Assembly (NCBI GenBank): GCA_905198125.1
Contig: CAJKBH010000032.1
Span: 1 to 38,008, forward strand
Length of the DNA stretch: 38,008 nucleotides
DNA from: an uncultured Porphyromonadaceae bacterium
GTDB lineage: Bacteria > Bacteroidota > Bacteroidia > Bacteroidales > Muribaculaceae
Direction of reading: 5' to 3'
The notes beneath the pieces were generated by a model that was not told where the DNA came from, did no database searches, and saw only the letters and a program-made list of their open reading frames with translations. Positions 14,813 to 22,872 of this stretch are shown here, piece by piece. A program made the position numbers and the translations under genes. Position 1 is the first letter of the stretch; each line of letters begins with the position of its first letter.

Positions 14813-17800
14813 AATGCAATAAATGCGGTAAGGACAACCGCGACATAGCGAGATACTGTAAATGGTGTGGCGCCACGATGGCCGCCATACAGACGCCGCC
14901 TCCGCCTCCTGGCGAAGCGAAAGGCACGGCTTCTGACGGAGCAAAGGCCCAGACTGCCGGCGGCGTACTCGACATACTGGTGGACAAGGACCAGATTCGC
15001 GCCACGCTGACCGACATAGCCTCAAAGGGAGCCGCCATGAAGGCATACAACGACGCCCACAACCTGAACTTCCGCATGGAACTCAGTTTCGTCATAACAG
15101 GCGATTCGGGTACGGGCAAGGCCACCGTGGCAAAGGCCATAGCGGGGTTGCTGCACGAGAAGGGGCTGGTGAACAATCCCGTGCCGAAGATCGTAGACCC
15201 GACCGATTACCAGAAATTTGTGGAGAAAATCGACGAGAATCTGAAGAATTTCGGAAACGGAGTCCTGATAATAAAAGAAGCCGACAAGCATGTGCCTGAC
15301 GGGGAGCAGAAGGATGTGGCGCCGATAGACCATATCATAAAGCATATACGCAAATGGCGCGGCGACGCCGCAAAGCCTGTGGTGATACTGTTGGGCGGGA
15401 AACGGCTTAAGAAATTCTTCGACGAGAATCCGGTGCCGGCGTCGGCGGTAAACTATTTCTTGGAGACTCCCGGAATCAGCGACGACGGCCTTCTGAACAT
15501 TACGGAGCGCCTGCTGCTCGAGACCTGCGGACGGGTTCTTACCGAAGAAGGCCGGCAGAAACTGAAACGCATCTATCTGTACGACCGCCGCAATCCCGAC
15601 GCGGCACAGGGAGCGGGAGGCCACAACGCCGAGCGACGTGCCTACGACATCAACCTTAAATGCATCGGGGTGCTTCCCGACGGCGCTCCGGTAGGTCCTG
15701 ACATGATCGACGGCACGGAATACATCCCCAAGACTTACGAGGAGGTGATGCAGTCGTTCGACAAATATGTGGGCGTGGACGAGATCAAGGAGGAGATACG
15801 CAAGATAACGCTCAAGCTGGAGGAGCAGCGCAAGCGTCTCGGCCCCGGTGCCACGGTGGAATTGTACGACCAGTTTCAGTTTCTCGGCAATCCCGGCACT
15901 GGCAAGACCACGATGGCGCGTCTGTTTGCCGATGCCCTCAACTCGCTCGGCGCGTTGCCGGTGGGTCATCTTGTGGAAGTGGGACGCGACGATCTTGTAT
16001 CACAGTATGTGGGCGAGACACCGAAACTGGTACGCTCCGTATTCGACAAGGCGATGGGCGGCGTGCTGTTCATCGACGAGGCATATTCGCTGAAGCAGAA
16101 TGACAGCGACGCCGTGGGACAGCAGGCCATCGACACCATCCTGACCCTGGCGGAGAACCGTCGCGGCAAGGTGATAGTGATACTGGCCGGTTACAGCAAG
16201 GAGATGGGCGAGTTCATCCACTCCAATTCCGGACTCGAGTCGAGGTTCAACAAGATTATAAATTTCCGCGACTACACCGGCAAGGAACTGGCCGAGATAT
16301 TCCGGCGGATGGTGAAAAGCAGTCCTGAGGGTTATACGCTGTCGGCCAAGGCCGAGGAACATTTGGACCAGGTGTTCGAACGGATGGAAAAGATGAAGAC
16401 GCGCAACTTCGGCAACGCCCGTGAGGTGCGCAACAAATATCAGCAGGCCGTGTCGGCCCTGATAGCCCGCAACGACAAGGCACGGCAGGAGGGCACCTTC
16501 GACGAGTCGAAGAAGAACGAGATAGACCTTGTGGACATCGAGGGGGACCGCACCGTACTTTCGGCCGACGAACTGCTGAAAGGGTTCGACGACTTCATCG
16601 GTATGCAGGGAGTGAAGGAGCAGATACGCTCTTTCGCCAACAGGATAAAACTTGCGCGAATCAAGGCCATGCGGGGGGGCAAGGTGGAGCAGCCCAACAT
16701 CCATATAATCATCACCGGCAATCCCGGCACCGGCAAGACCGAGGTGGCCAAGCGGATGGGTCAGGTGTTCAAGGCTCTTGGCATTTTGCCCAAGGGTCAT
16801 GTGGTGTGCAAGGAGCGCAAGCACATACTCGACAGCTATGTCAACTCCGCCGGCAAGAATATGGAAAAGGCGGTGGACGAGGCTATGGGCGGCGTGCTGT
16901 TTATCGATGAGGCATATACCTTCATGCCGGCCGATCCCTCGGGCGTGAAGGACAAGTCTGGCAACGAGGCCATCGAGGCCCTGATGACCCGTATGTCGAA
17001 CGACGCCGGCAAGTTCGTGACCGTATTCGCAGGTTACAAACTGGAGATGGACGAGTTCATCAACAACGCCAATCCCGGACTGAAGCGCCGCTTTACGTAT
17101 AGCATCCATATAGACGACTATACGGTCGAGGAGCTGGTGCAGATATTCATGCTCAACGCCCGCAAGGAGGGTTACAGGCTGACGCCGGAAGCCGAGGAAC
17201 TGCTGAACCTCAAGGTAGAGGAGATGGTGAGCGCCAAGGACGAGAAGTTCGGCAACGCCGGCGAGATGGTGAAGCTGTTCAACACCACCAAGGACCGCCA
17301 GAGCGACCGTATCTCCAGTAACATAACAGAAGAACTCAGCGACGAAGAACTATATACCATAGAAAAGTGCGATATTCCGTACGACGCTCCAAAGAAGATA
17401 GACGTTGAGGAGTGCATGAAGGAACTGGACGAATTAGAGGGTCTGAAGGCCGTGAAGGATGCAGTCAGGGAGATAGCCGACACGCTGATAGTGGAGCAGA
17501 AGCGCAACGCCGACACCGGCGGCAGGCATAAGCTGAATCTTGACCACCTGCTGTTTCTCGGTAATCCCGGTACGGGCAAAACCACCGTGGCCCGCATCAT
17601 GGGCAATATCTACTACTCGCTCGGACTTCTGCCGTCGAACAAGGTGATAGAGGTGACGCCCAAGGACCTGATAGCGCCGTATGTGGGTCAGACCGCTCCG
17701 AAAACAGAACAGATGATAAACCGCGCCATCGGAGGAATCCTGTTCCTGGACGAGGCATACGGACTGAACGACGGCCCCAACGGATTCGGCAAGGACGCCA

Positions 17801-18219
17801 TGCCCGTGCTGCTGACAAAGCTGCTGGACCTGAAAGGGAAGTTCGTGTGCATCGCCGCCGGCTATCACCGCGAAATGCAGCAGTGGATAGACACCAACAC
17901 CGGTATGGATTCACGATTCCAGCGCCGCATCAATTTCGAGGACTATAGCGCCGGGGAATTAGGCAACATATTCCGCAGCGTCGTAAGGAAGGCCGGACTT
18001 AAGATGGATGCCGGCGCCGAGACCGAGATGGAATGTTATTTCAACGTCTTAGTCTATAACAAGGGACGGAACTTTGCCAACGCCCGCGAGGCCCGCAATT
18101 ACTTCGACCGCGTGAAGCTGAACCAGGGACGCCGTCTGCGTGAACTGCTCAGGAACCCCGATTTTGACAACAGCGAGCTGTATATGCTGCGACGCGAGGA
18201 CATGATAATCAAGGAATAA
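14809..18219 (+). CDS. Zinc-ribbon protein with four tandem CbbX/SpoVK-type AAA modules
   Basis: A 1136-residue soluble protein. It begins with a zinc ribbon (CNKCGKDNRDIARYCKWCG, residues 3-21) and a proline-rich linker. Four AAA modules follow, spaced by about 270-280 residues, with Walker A motifs at about 98 (GDSGTGKAT), 360 (GNPGTGKTT), 637 (GNPGTGKTE) and 918 (GNPGTGKTT). Modules 2-4 have intact Walker B (GVLFIDEAYS, GVLFIDEAYT, GILFLDEAYG), arginine-finger regions (ESRFNK, KRRFTY, DSRFQR) and a CbbX-like pore-loop region with a conserved Tyr (SQYVGET, DSYVNSA, APYVGQT). Module 1 is degenerate: Walker B reads GVLIIKEAD, with Lys for Asp, and the SRF finger is missing. Relatives are the CbbX Rubisco activase, SpoVK and the AAA part of EccA, which remodel partner proteins. 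I infer a remodelling or assembly role on targets of the kinase circuit. The ATGA overlap with the kinase and a 13 bp gap to the FHA gene place it inside the operon. Confidence 0.93.
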   Translation: MKCNKCGKDNRDIARYCKWCGATMAAIQTPPPPPGEAKGTASDGAKAQTAGGVLDILVDKDQIRATLTDIASKGAAMKAYNDAHNLNFRMELSFVITGDSGTGKATVAKAIAGLLHEKGLVNNPVPKIVDPTDYQKFVEKIDENLKNFGNGVLIIKEADKHVPDGEQKDVAPIDHIIKHIRKWRGDAAKPVVILLGGKRLKKFFDENPVPASAVNYFLETPGISDDGLLNITERLLLETCGRVLTEEGRQKLKRIYLYDRRNPDAAQGAGGHNAERRAYDINLKCIGVLPDGAPVGPDMIDGTEYIPKTYEEVMQSFDKYVGVDEIKEEIRKITLKLEEQRKRLGPGATVELYDQFQFLGNPGTGKTTMARLFADALNSLGALPVGHLVEVGRDDLVSQYVGETPKLVRSVFDKAMGGVLFIDEAYSLKQNDSDAVGQQAIDTILTLAENRRGKVIVILAGYSKEMGEFIHSNSGLESRFNKIINFRDYTGKELAEIFRRMVKSSPEGYTLSAKAEEHLDQVFERMEKMKTRNFGNAREVRNKYQQAVSALIARNDKARQEGTFDESKKNEIDLVDIEGDRTVLSADELLKGFDDFIGMQGVKEQIRSFANRIKLARIKAMRGGKVEQPNIHIIITGNPGTGKTEVAKRMGQVFKALGILPKGHVVCKERKHILDSYVNSAGKNMEKAVDEAMGGVLFIDEAYTFMPADPSGVKDKSGNEAIEALMTRMSNDAGKFVTVFAGYKLEMDEFINNANPGLKRRFTYSIHIDDYTVEELVQIFMLNARKEGYRLTPEAEELLNLKVEEMVSAKDEKFGNAGEMVKLFNTTKDRQSDRISSNITEELSDEELYTIEKCDIPYDAPKKIDVEECMKELDELEGLKAVKDAVREIADTLIVEQKRNADTGGRHKLNLDHLLFLGNPGTGKTTVARIMGNIYYSLGLLPSNKVIEVTPKDLIAPYVGQTAPKTEQMINRAIGGILFLDEAYGLNDGPNGFGKDAMPVLLTKLLDLKGKFVCIAAGYHREMQQWIDTNTGMDSRFQRRINFEDYSAGELGNIFRSVVRKAGLKMDAGAETEMECYFNVLVYNKGRNFANAREARNYFDRVKLNQGRRLRELLRNPDFDNSELYMLRREDMIIKE

Positions 18220-18232
18220 AACCCTCACGAGT

Positions 18233-18787
18233 ATGGACAATCAGAAGAAATGCCCGCAGTGCGGGGAGATGATAGACGCCGACAGCCGTTATTGCGATCA
18301 GTGCGGAGCGATGATGTACCTGTGCCCCGAGCATCTGATATTCGGCAAGGGGCGGGGGAAGCGCTGCGTCCAGTGCGGCAAGGAACTCGTAGCCGCCGAC
18401 CAACTGGATAAACAACAACCGCAAGGCCCTGTACAGAAGCCTGTAGAACCCGCACAGCCGGAGCAGCCGCGAACCGGCACATACACGCCGCCGGCAATGC
18501 CTGTGGACCTGTATTGCGCGGCCATGAACATCACGATTCCGTTGGTGCATGGCGCGGTGATAGGCCGAACCACCGGCAATTACACGGCTCAGTTGGGACA
18601 GTGCATATATATATCCGGCACGCACGCCTCGTTGGGACAGGATGTCGCCGGATGGACCATAACCGACCTCGGGTCGCGGAATGGCACGAAGGTGAACGGC
18701 GTGGCCTGTGTGCCTCACCAGCCGGCGCGTATCAATGTGGGAAATATAGTCAGAATCGCCAACTTCTATGATTTCGTTGTAAGATGA
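18233..18787 (+). CDS. Zinc-ribbon FHA-domain protein
   Basis: A 184-residue soluble protein. The N-terminus carries two CxxCG pairs (CPQCGEMIDADSRYCDQCG, then LCPEHLIF..RCVQCGKEL), forming a zinc ribbon. A Pro/Gln-rich linker (about 62-90) leads into a forkhead-associated domain (about 95-184) that keeps the phosphothreonine-reading residues: GAVIGRTTGN (Arg), SGTHASL (Ser/His region) and DLGSRNGTKVNG (Asn and Gly-Thr). FHA domains bind phosphothreonine peptides, so this is the likely reader of the kinase in the same operon, possibly of its own Thr-containing repeat. The gene overlaps the phosphatase gene by 4 bp (ATGA). Confidence 0.92.
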   Translation: MDNQKKCPQCGEMIDADSRYCDQCGAMMYLCPEHLIFGKGRGKRCVQCGKELVAADQLDKQQPQGPVQKPVEPAQPEQPRTGTYTPPAMPVDLYCAAMNITIPLVHGAVIGRTTGNYTAQLGQCIYISGTHASLGQDVAGWTITDLGSRNGTKVNGVACVPHQPARINVGNIVRIANFYDFVVR

Positions 18788-19518
18788 GCATGACGGTAAG
18801 GTTCGATGTGGAGAGCGATGTGGGACGTCTGCGCTCCAACAATGAGGACATGGCGCTTGTGGCGGGTCAGAAGATACGCGACGGACAGATCTGCATGACG
18901 CTGCCCATAAATCCAGATACGGAGATGGCTGCGATAGTATGCGACGGCATGGGTGGCTATGCCTCAGGCGAAGTTGCATCTGAAATGGCAGTGTCGTCGT
19001 TCAGCGGTTTTTCCGACCGTCTGGAACCGGGCATGGATTCCTCAGAGTTGGTGATGGCGATAAAGAAATGGTTTGCAGGTGCAAACCATGAGATACTGAT
19101 TGCCGCCAACGGTTCGGGAATGGGCTGCACGCTGACCGGGATCCTGATTTATGATGGGAAACCGTATTGTCTGAATTGCGGTGACAGCCGTGTGTACAGA
19201 CTGCGCTACGGGCATCTGAAGCAGCTGACCACCGACCACTCCGAACGCAACCGCCTCGGGGATATGACCGTGCCGTCGAACCTTATCTACAACGCGATGG
19301 GAGTGCCCGATGCGTTCGTTGACATAATGCCGACCAAGTTTGTTGCCGGCGACAAATACCTGGTATGCAGCGACGGCCTGTGCGACATGATCGACGACGC
19401 GAAGATACTGGAGATCCTTGAATCGCCGTCGTGCACGGCCCGGGCGCTTGTGGATGCCGCTAACCTGGCCGGTGGAAAGGACAACATAACGGTGGTAATT
19501 TTGAATGTCGAAGGTTGA
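18784..19518 (+). CDS. PP2C-type (PPM) Ser/Thr protein phosphatase
   Basis: A 244-residue cytoplasmic phosphatase with all main PP2C motifs in order: VGRLRSNNED, IVCDGMGGYASGEVASEMA (metal-binding DGMGG), MGCTLTGILI, LNCGDSRVYRL, LTTDHSERNR, LVCSDGLCDMI and GGKDNITVVIL. The two-metal-site aspartates are present, so it should be active. It most likely removes phosphate from substrates of the kinase encoded upstream. It overlaps the FHA gene by 4 bp at its start and the Sel1 gene by 14 bp at its end. There is no signal peptide or membrane segment. Confidence 0.95.
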   Translation: MSMTVRFDVESDVGRLRSNNEDMALVAGQKIRDGQICMTLPINPDTEMAAIVCDGMGGYASGEVASEMAVSSFSGFSDRLEPGMDSSELVMAIKKWFAGANHEILIAANGSGMGCTLTGILIYDGKPYCLNCGDSRVYRLRYGHLKQLTTDHSERNRLGDMTVPSNLIYNAMGVPDAFVDIMPTKFVAGDKYLVCSDGLCDMIDDAKILEILESPSCTARALVDAANLAGGKDNITVVILNVEG

Positions 19519-20407
19519 ATTTATGGAGACGGAACTGGAAAATAAGTTTTATAAGCTGATAGCGGAGGAGGACGAGCGTCCGGAGGCGTTGCAGGAGGCT
19601 GCGGACTTGGTTCTGAATGCGCCGGAGAGTGGTGCGCGTGACGGTCTGCTGGCATTGATGTACCATGACGGCATTGGAGTGGAGCAGGACATGGATTTGG
19701 CGTTCGAGTATGCCGAGAAGGCGGCGTTGGAATGGCATGACGGCTTGGGATATTATCTGATGGGATATATGTGCGAGAATGCCGAGACGTCCGACCAGGC
19801 CGAAGGCGGCCCGCGTCAGAAGTACGACCATTACGACGCCGAGCGCTTCTATGAGCTGAGTTCCAAGATAGACAGTCCATGGCGCTATGACGCCGTGATG
19901 TGGCTGGGCGACTATTACATGGATATGGCCAAGGGCGGCGATCCGGAAATAGGAGTGGAGTATTATGAATCGATAGCCGGCAGTTATGCGCCGGCCGCCG
20001 AGGCGTTGAGCGATTATTACTGGGACCTGGCGTTTCCTGACCACACGGACGATACGGACTGGACCAAGCCGTTATTCAGATGGACGGAAGTGGCCGAAAA
20101 GACATATCCGGAGGAATATGCCTATCGGCTGGGGGTACTTTATTCGTTCGGCATCGGTTGTGAGCGGGACACGGACAAGGGAACGGATCTGTTCGTCAAG
20201 GCGTACGAGCATGGCGGCTGGCGCGGCGCGCAGGCTATGGCCGCCAGCATCGAGGAACTGTTGGCGAATATGCCCGAAATGGCCTCCGAACCACGTCAGA
20301 TGCGTGAGAACGAAATCCAGATCTGGCTGCACCGTGCCGAGGAACTCCGCCGGAAAGACCTTCTCCAAAACCCCGCAGAGCGTGACAACGTCCGGGAAGA
20401 AGACTGA
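19505..20407 (+). CDS. Sel1-repeat (TPR-like) protein, last gene of the operon
   Basis: A 300-residue, very acidic soluble protein with Sel1-like repeats. Clear units are GARDGLLALMYHDGIGVEQD..LAFEYAEKAAL (about 43-75) and EEYAYRLGVLYSFGIGCERDTDKG (about 201-225), with degenerate units between them (WLGDYYMDMAKGGDPEIGVEYYE, AAEALSDYYW). Sel1 repeats form a solenoid that binds partner proteins and often serve in signalling scaffolds. The ATG at 19505 overlaps the phosphatase gene by 14 bp; an ATG at 19523 is the alternative and would start just after the phosphatase stop. Its stop is followed at once by an independent consensus promoter, so the operon probably ends here, although no terminator hairpin is visible. 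Confidence 0.85.
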   Translation: MSKVEFMETELENKFYKLIAEEDERPEALQEAADLVLNAPESGARDGLLALMYHDGIGVEQDMDLAFEYAEKAALEWHDGLGYYLMGYMCENAETSDQAEGGPRQKYDHYDAERFYELSSKIDSPWRYDAVMWLGDYYMDMAKGGDPEIGVEYYESIAGSYAPAAEALSDYYWDLAFPDHTDDTDWTKPLFRWTEVAEKTYPEEYAYRLGVLYSFGIGCERDTDKGTDLFVKAYEHGGWRGAQAMAASIEELLANMPEMASEPRQMRENEIQIWLHRAEELRRKDLLQNPAERDNVREED

Positions 20408-20439
20408 TTTGGAACTGTCGGGGAAATTGGTTAACTTTG
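20408..20439 (+). promoter_or_regulatory. Consensus promoter for the AAA/PD-(D/E)XK gene
   Basis: TTTG (20408-20411), a 20 bp spacer, then TAACTTTG (20432-20439), an exact match. It begins on the base after the stop codon of the Sel1 gene and lies 20 bp before the ATG at 20460. This shows that the downstream gene has its own transcription start. Confidence 0.85.
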
Positions 20440-20459
20440 TGAGAAATACCGAAATTGAT

Positions 20460-22025
20460 ATGGCAAACACTCCGGTCCGTTATCCCATAGGCGTTCAGAG
20501 CTTCGAAAAGCTTCGTGAATTCTCATATTTGTATATTGACAAGACAGAACTTTTATATAATCTTGTCAAGACGAGCAATTGTGTTTTTCTGTCAAGGCCG
20601 CGACGCTTTGGCAAGAGCCTGTTGTTGTCTACTCTCAAGGCATATTTCGAAGGGAAAAAGGAACTGTTCAAGGGGCTTGCCATAGAGCAACTGGAGACTG
20701 AGTGGCAACCTCATGCCGTGCTGACACTCAGTCTGGCCAGCTATAATCCGACTATAGATGACGATCTGAATGCAATCCTTGATAACCAGTTTCAGATCTG
20801 GGAGCAGGAGTATGATGTTAAAATCGAATCTGATAGTCTCTCGGCTCGTTTCGGTAATATAATTCGTACAGCAAGTATATCTTCTGGTCGGCCGGTCGTG
20901 ATTCTTGTAGATGAATACGATCATCCCCTCATATCGTCCATGCACGATGAGGAAAAACTGGAGAAGAACCGTCAGCTGCTCAAGTCAATCTATGTCAATT
21001 TCAAGGATCTGGATGGATATATCAGGTTTACCATGCTGACAGGGGTAAGCCGTTTCAGCAAGATGACCGTTTTCAGTGGCTTGAATAATCTGCGGGATAT
21101 ATCCCTTAATCAGCAGTATGCAGCAATTTGTGGCATAACCGAGAAGGAACTGATGGAGGACTTCCGGCAAGGTGTCGAACAGCTCGCCGAGAACAACGAT
21201 ACCGATTATGACGGAGCCGTCAAGTTGCTTAAGGACAATTATGACGGTTATCACTTTACCAAAAACAGTCCGGACATCTACAATCCGTTCAGTCTGATGT
21301 GGGCTATGGCTGATGGAGAAATCGGTTCTTATTGGTTCCAAAGCGGCACCCCTGAATTTCTTGTAAGACAGATTCAGAAAGGGAACAGCTTTCTTCCGGA
21401 GATGTTTGAGGAGACGGTAGATGAGAGCATCCTGACTTCAAGCGATATATTCGACACCCAACCTACGGCTTTGCTTTATCAGACGGGCTACCTCACGATC
21501 AAGAGATTTGAGAAGCCGGATGAGTATCACCTCGGCATTCCAAATTTGGAGGTACGCAAAGGATTGTTTGAGAATCTGGCCAAGTATTATTTCGATAAGG
21601 GCGATACGGTGGTTTACAACAATGTGCGCCAGGTCAGGAAACTTCTGGAGACACGTAACATCGACGAGGCTATGGAACGTCTGCGCACATTCATGGCCGG
21701 AATTCCATACGAATTCTCGGAAAAGGCCAACGAACTGCACTATGAGAACAACCTGTTCATCATATTCATGCTTATCGGAGTGAATGCACGGCCTGAATGG
21801 CATACGTCCAACGGTCGGATAGATCTGTTGCTCAGTATGCGCAACAACATCTACATCATCGAGCTAAAGCGAGACGGCACCCCCGACGAGGCGTTGGCTC
21901 AGATTCATGCGAAGGACTACGCCCGGCAGTTTACCGGTGACCCACGCCCCATCGTCAACCTCGGCATCACCTTCAGCACCGAAACACGCAACATCACCGC
22001 CTGGAAAGCCGAAGTCAGTGAATAG
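20460..22025 (+). CDS. AAA-ATPase-like protein with C-terminal PD-(D/E)XK nuclease-like domain (DUF1703 type)
   Basis: A 521-residue protein of the AAA-ATPase_like/PDDEXK_9 type, a widespread, multicopy family in Bacteroidetes. The N-terminal signature IGVQSFEKLRE..YIDKT is followed by an unusual P-loop, SRPRRFGKSLLLSTL (about 45-58), and a Walker B-like VVILVDEYDHPL. The C-terminal domain has the restriction-endonuclease-like core GRIDLLL (Asp455) and IYIIELKRDG (Glu468, Lys470), so the catalytic residues look intact. The biological role of the family is not established; mobile-element or defence links are often suggested. The ATG at 20460 was chosen because the consensus promoter ends at 20439; the frame upstream of it runs in the Sel1 gene and is not coding. 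Confidence 0.9.
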   Translation: MANTPVRYPIGVQSFEKLREFSYLYIDKTELLYNLVKTSNCVFLSRPRRFGKSLLLSTLKAYFEGKKELFKGLAIEQLETEWQPHAVLTLSLASYNPTIDDDLNAILDNQFQIWEQEYDVKIESDSLSARFGNIIRTASISSGRPVVILVDEYDHPLISSMHDEEKLEKNRQLLKSIYVNFKDLDGYIRFTMLTGVSRFSKMTVFSGLNNLRDISLNQQYAAICGITEKELMEDFRQGVEQLAENNDTDYDGAVKLLKDNYDGYHFTKNSPDIYNPFSLMWAMADGEIGSYWFQSGTPEFLVRQIQKGNSFLPEMFEETVDESILTSSDIFDTQPTALLYQTGYLTIKRFEKPDEYHLGIPNLEVRKGLFENLAKYYFDKGDTVVYNNVRQVRKLLETRNIDEAMERLRTFMAGIPYEFSEKANELHYENNLFIIFMLIGVNARPEWHTSNGRIDLLLSMRNNIYIIELKRDGTPDEALAQIHAKDYARQFTGDPRPIVNLGITFSTETRNITAWKAEVSE

Positions 22026-22176
22026 TCAGACGTAGTATCAGACACAACTTGTCAATAAGAGAATTTGCTAATATACTGAAATAGCACAGTTCTCTTAGTT
22101 CTATGGTTTTCTTTGTATTCGGTTTATAATAAGCGCCTATACGTTTAGTAATAATAATATTTAAATAATAAAAGAT

Positions 22177-22386
22177 ATGAATAAATTAGGGTTCACTACA
22201 TGTGCCGAATGTGTTAATAAAACATTCCATGGTTTTGATTATTTAGGTCGTAAAAGATACTATTGCTCAAAAGTGGATGGTATCGTCAGGCAAGGATTAG
22301 TGCTTGACACGACAGATGCATCAGCATGTATTAAATGGGGATTGTTTAATGGATTAGAAAAAAGGAAGAATGAGCAAGACTTGTAG
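22177..22386 (+). CDS. Small cysteine-containing protein of unknown function
   Basis: A 69-residue protein, AT-rich in base composition unlike the genes to the left. Four cysteines (CAEC at 9-12, Cys at about 30 and 51) could bind a metal ion. I do not recognise it. A weak 7 bp hairpin at 22057-22096 separates it from the previous gene, and no consensus promoter was found. Confidence 0.6.
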   Translation: MNKLGFTTCAECVNKTFHGFDYLGRKRYYCSKVDGIVRQGLVLDTTDASACIKWGLFNGLEKRKNEQDL

Positions 22387-22516
22387 GTATTCGGATTATG
22401 ACCGTAAAAGCGCTATACCTGGTTAATCTCTAAGAAATACTTTCGCGACATTTGACCTTCGATAAAATAATCGACAATAAATATTGATATATATTATGAA
22501 ACTAAGAAAAATTGAT

Positions 22517-22524
22517 TAACTTTG
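22517..22524 (+). promoter_or_regulatory. Candidate -7 box of a non-coding transcript
   Basis: TAACTTTG matches TAnnTTTG exactly. No TTTG lies at the usual spacing upstream, and no start codon with a sensible reading frame follows for 350 bp. Confidence 0.4.
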
Positions 22525-22529
22525 CAGTA

Positions 22530-22828
22530 GTATATCATCTCTAGGCCAATACTGGTCTGTGGATGACTACTAAATAAATAAAAAGCGTTACTCAACGCTC
22601 ATCTTGACTGTTTGAAACTTCGCAAATTTCATTGATCCGTCAAGAATGAAGCAGCGGGAGATGCTTATGGTGATATGTAATATCATGCCGAATATAATGT
22701 GAAAGCATTATATCCGCTTGTGTACATATTCGCGTAAGGCCTCAGCGTTGCTCGTTCTACGGATCAGGGCAATGCGAAGGCCTCAAACAGAAGAACGAGC
22801 AATAAGTATAGACCTTGCGCTTTTTTTG
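22530..22828 (+). ncRNA. Possible structured non-coding RNA of about 300 nt
   Basis: The candidate transcript starts after the -7 box at 22517-22524. It ends with a long imperfect hairpin: 22731-22758 pairs with 22792-22820, including 11 perfect pairs of TTGCTCGTTCT with AGAACGAGCAA and outer pairs GCGTAAGG with CCTTGCGC. Seven T residues follow at once (22821-22827). This is the layout of an intrinsic terminator or a structured RNA end. An inner hairpin AGCGTT/AACGCT lies at 22584-22599. No known RNA family is recognised. Confidence 0.35.
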
Positions 22829-22872
22829 TTTAATAAACAGCCGAATAGAGGTCCGACGGCATTGTTAATAAG

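Larger units (their letters stand above)
22387..22872. other. Gene-free AT-rich stretch
   Basis: No convincing protein gene lies here. It contains a -7 box (22517-22524), a 6 bp hairpin (22584-22599) and a large hairpin followed by a T-run (22732-22828). On the minus strand a 32-codon open frame ends at about 22595 in MKFAKFQTVKMSVE and would be followed by the hairpin and T-rich sequence of a terminator, so the stretch may also hold the remains of a minus-strand gene. On the plus strand the words GDAYGD and DQGNAKA recall Sel1 repeats, but stop codons lie between them. Confidence 0.5.

Noticed and set aside
16000..17109. 369-codon minus-strand open frame opposite the AAA gene
   Set aside because: Shadow of the AAA modules; it repeats in the same relative place in each module because the modules themselves are homologous.
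9582..20407. Assignment of the signalling operon to type VI secretion, type VII secretion or the TerY-P system
   Set aside because: No sheath, tube, baseplate, EccC-type or vWA genes lie in the window. The resemblance is limited to kinase/FHA/PP2C or CbbX-type domains, which occur in many settings.
20118..20459. N-terminal 114-codon extension of the AAA/PD-(D/E)XK frame
   Set aside because: It runs inside the Sel1 gene in another frame, and a consensus promoter at 20408-20439 plus ATG at 20460 mark the true start.
22646..22810. Degenerate Sel1-repeat pseudogene on the plus strand
   Set aside because: Only short words (GDAYGD, DQGNAKA) resemble Sel1, with stops between them. The hairpin plus T-run explains the stretch better.
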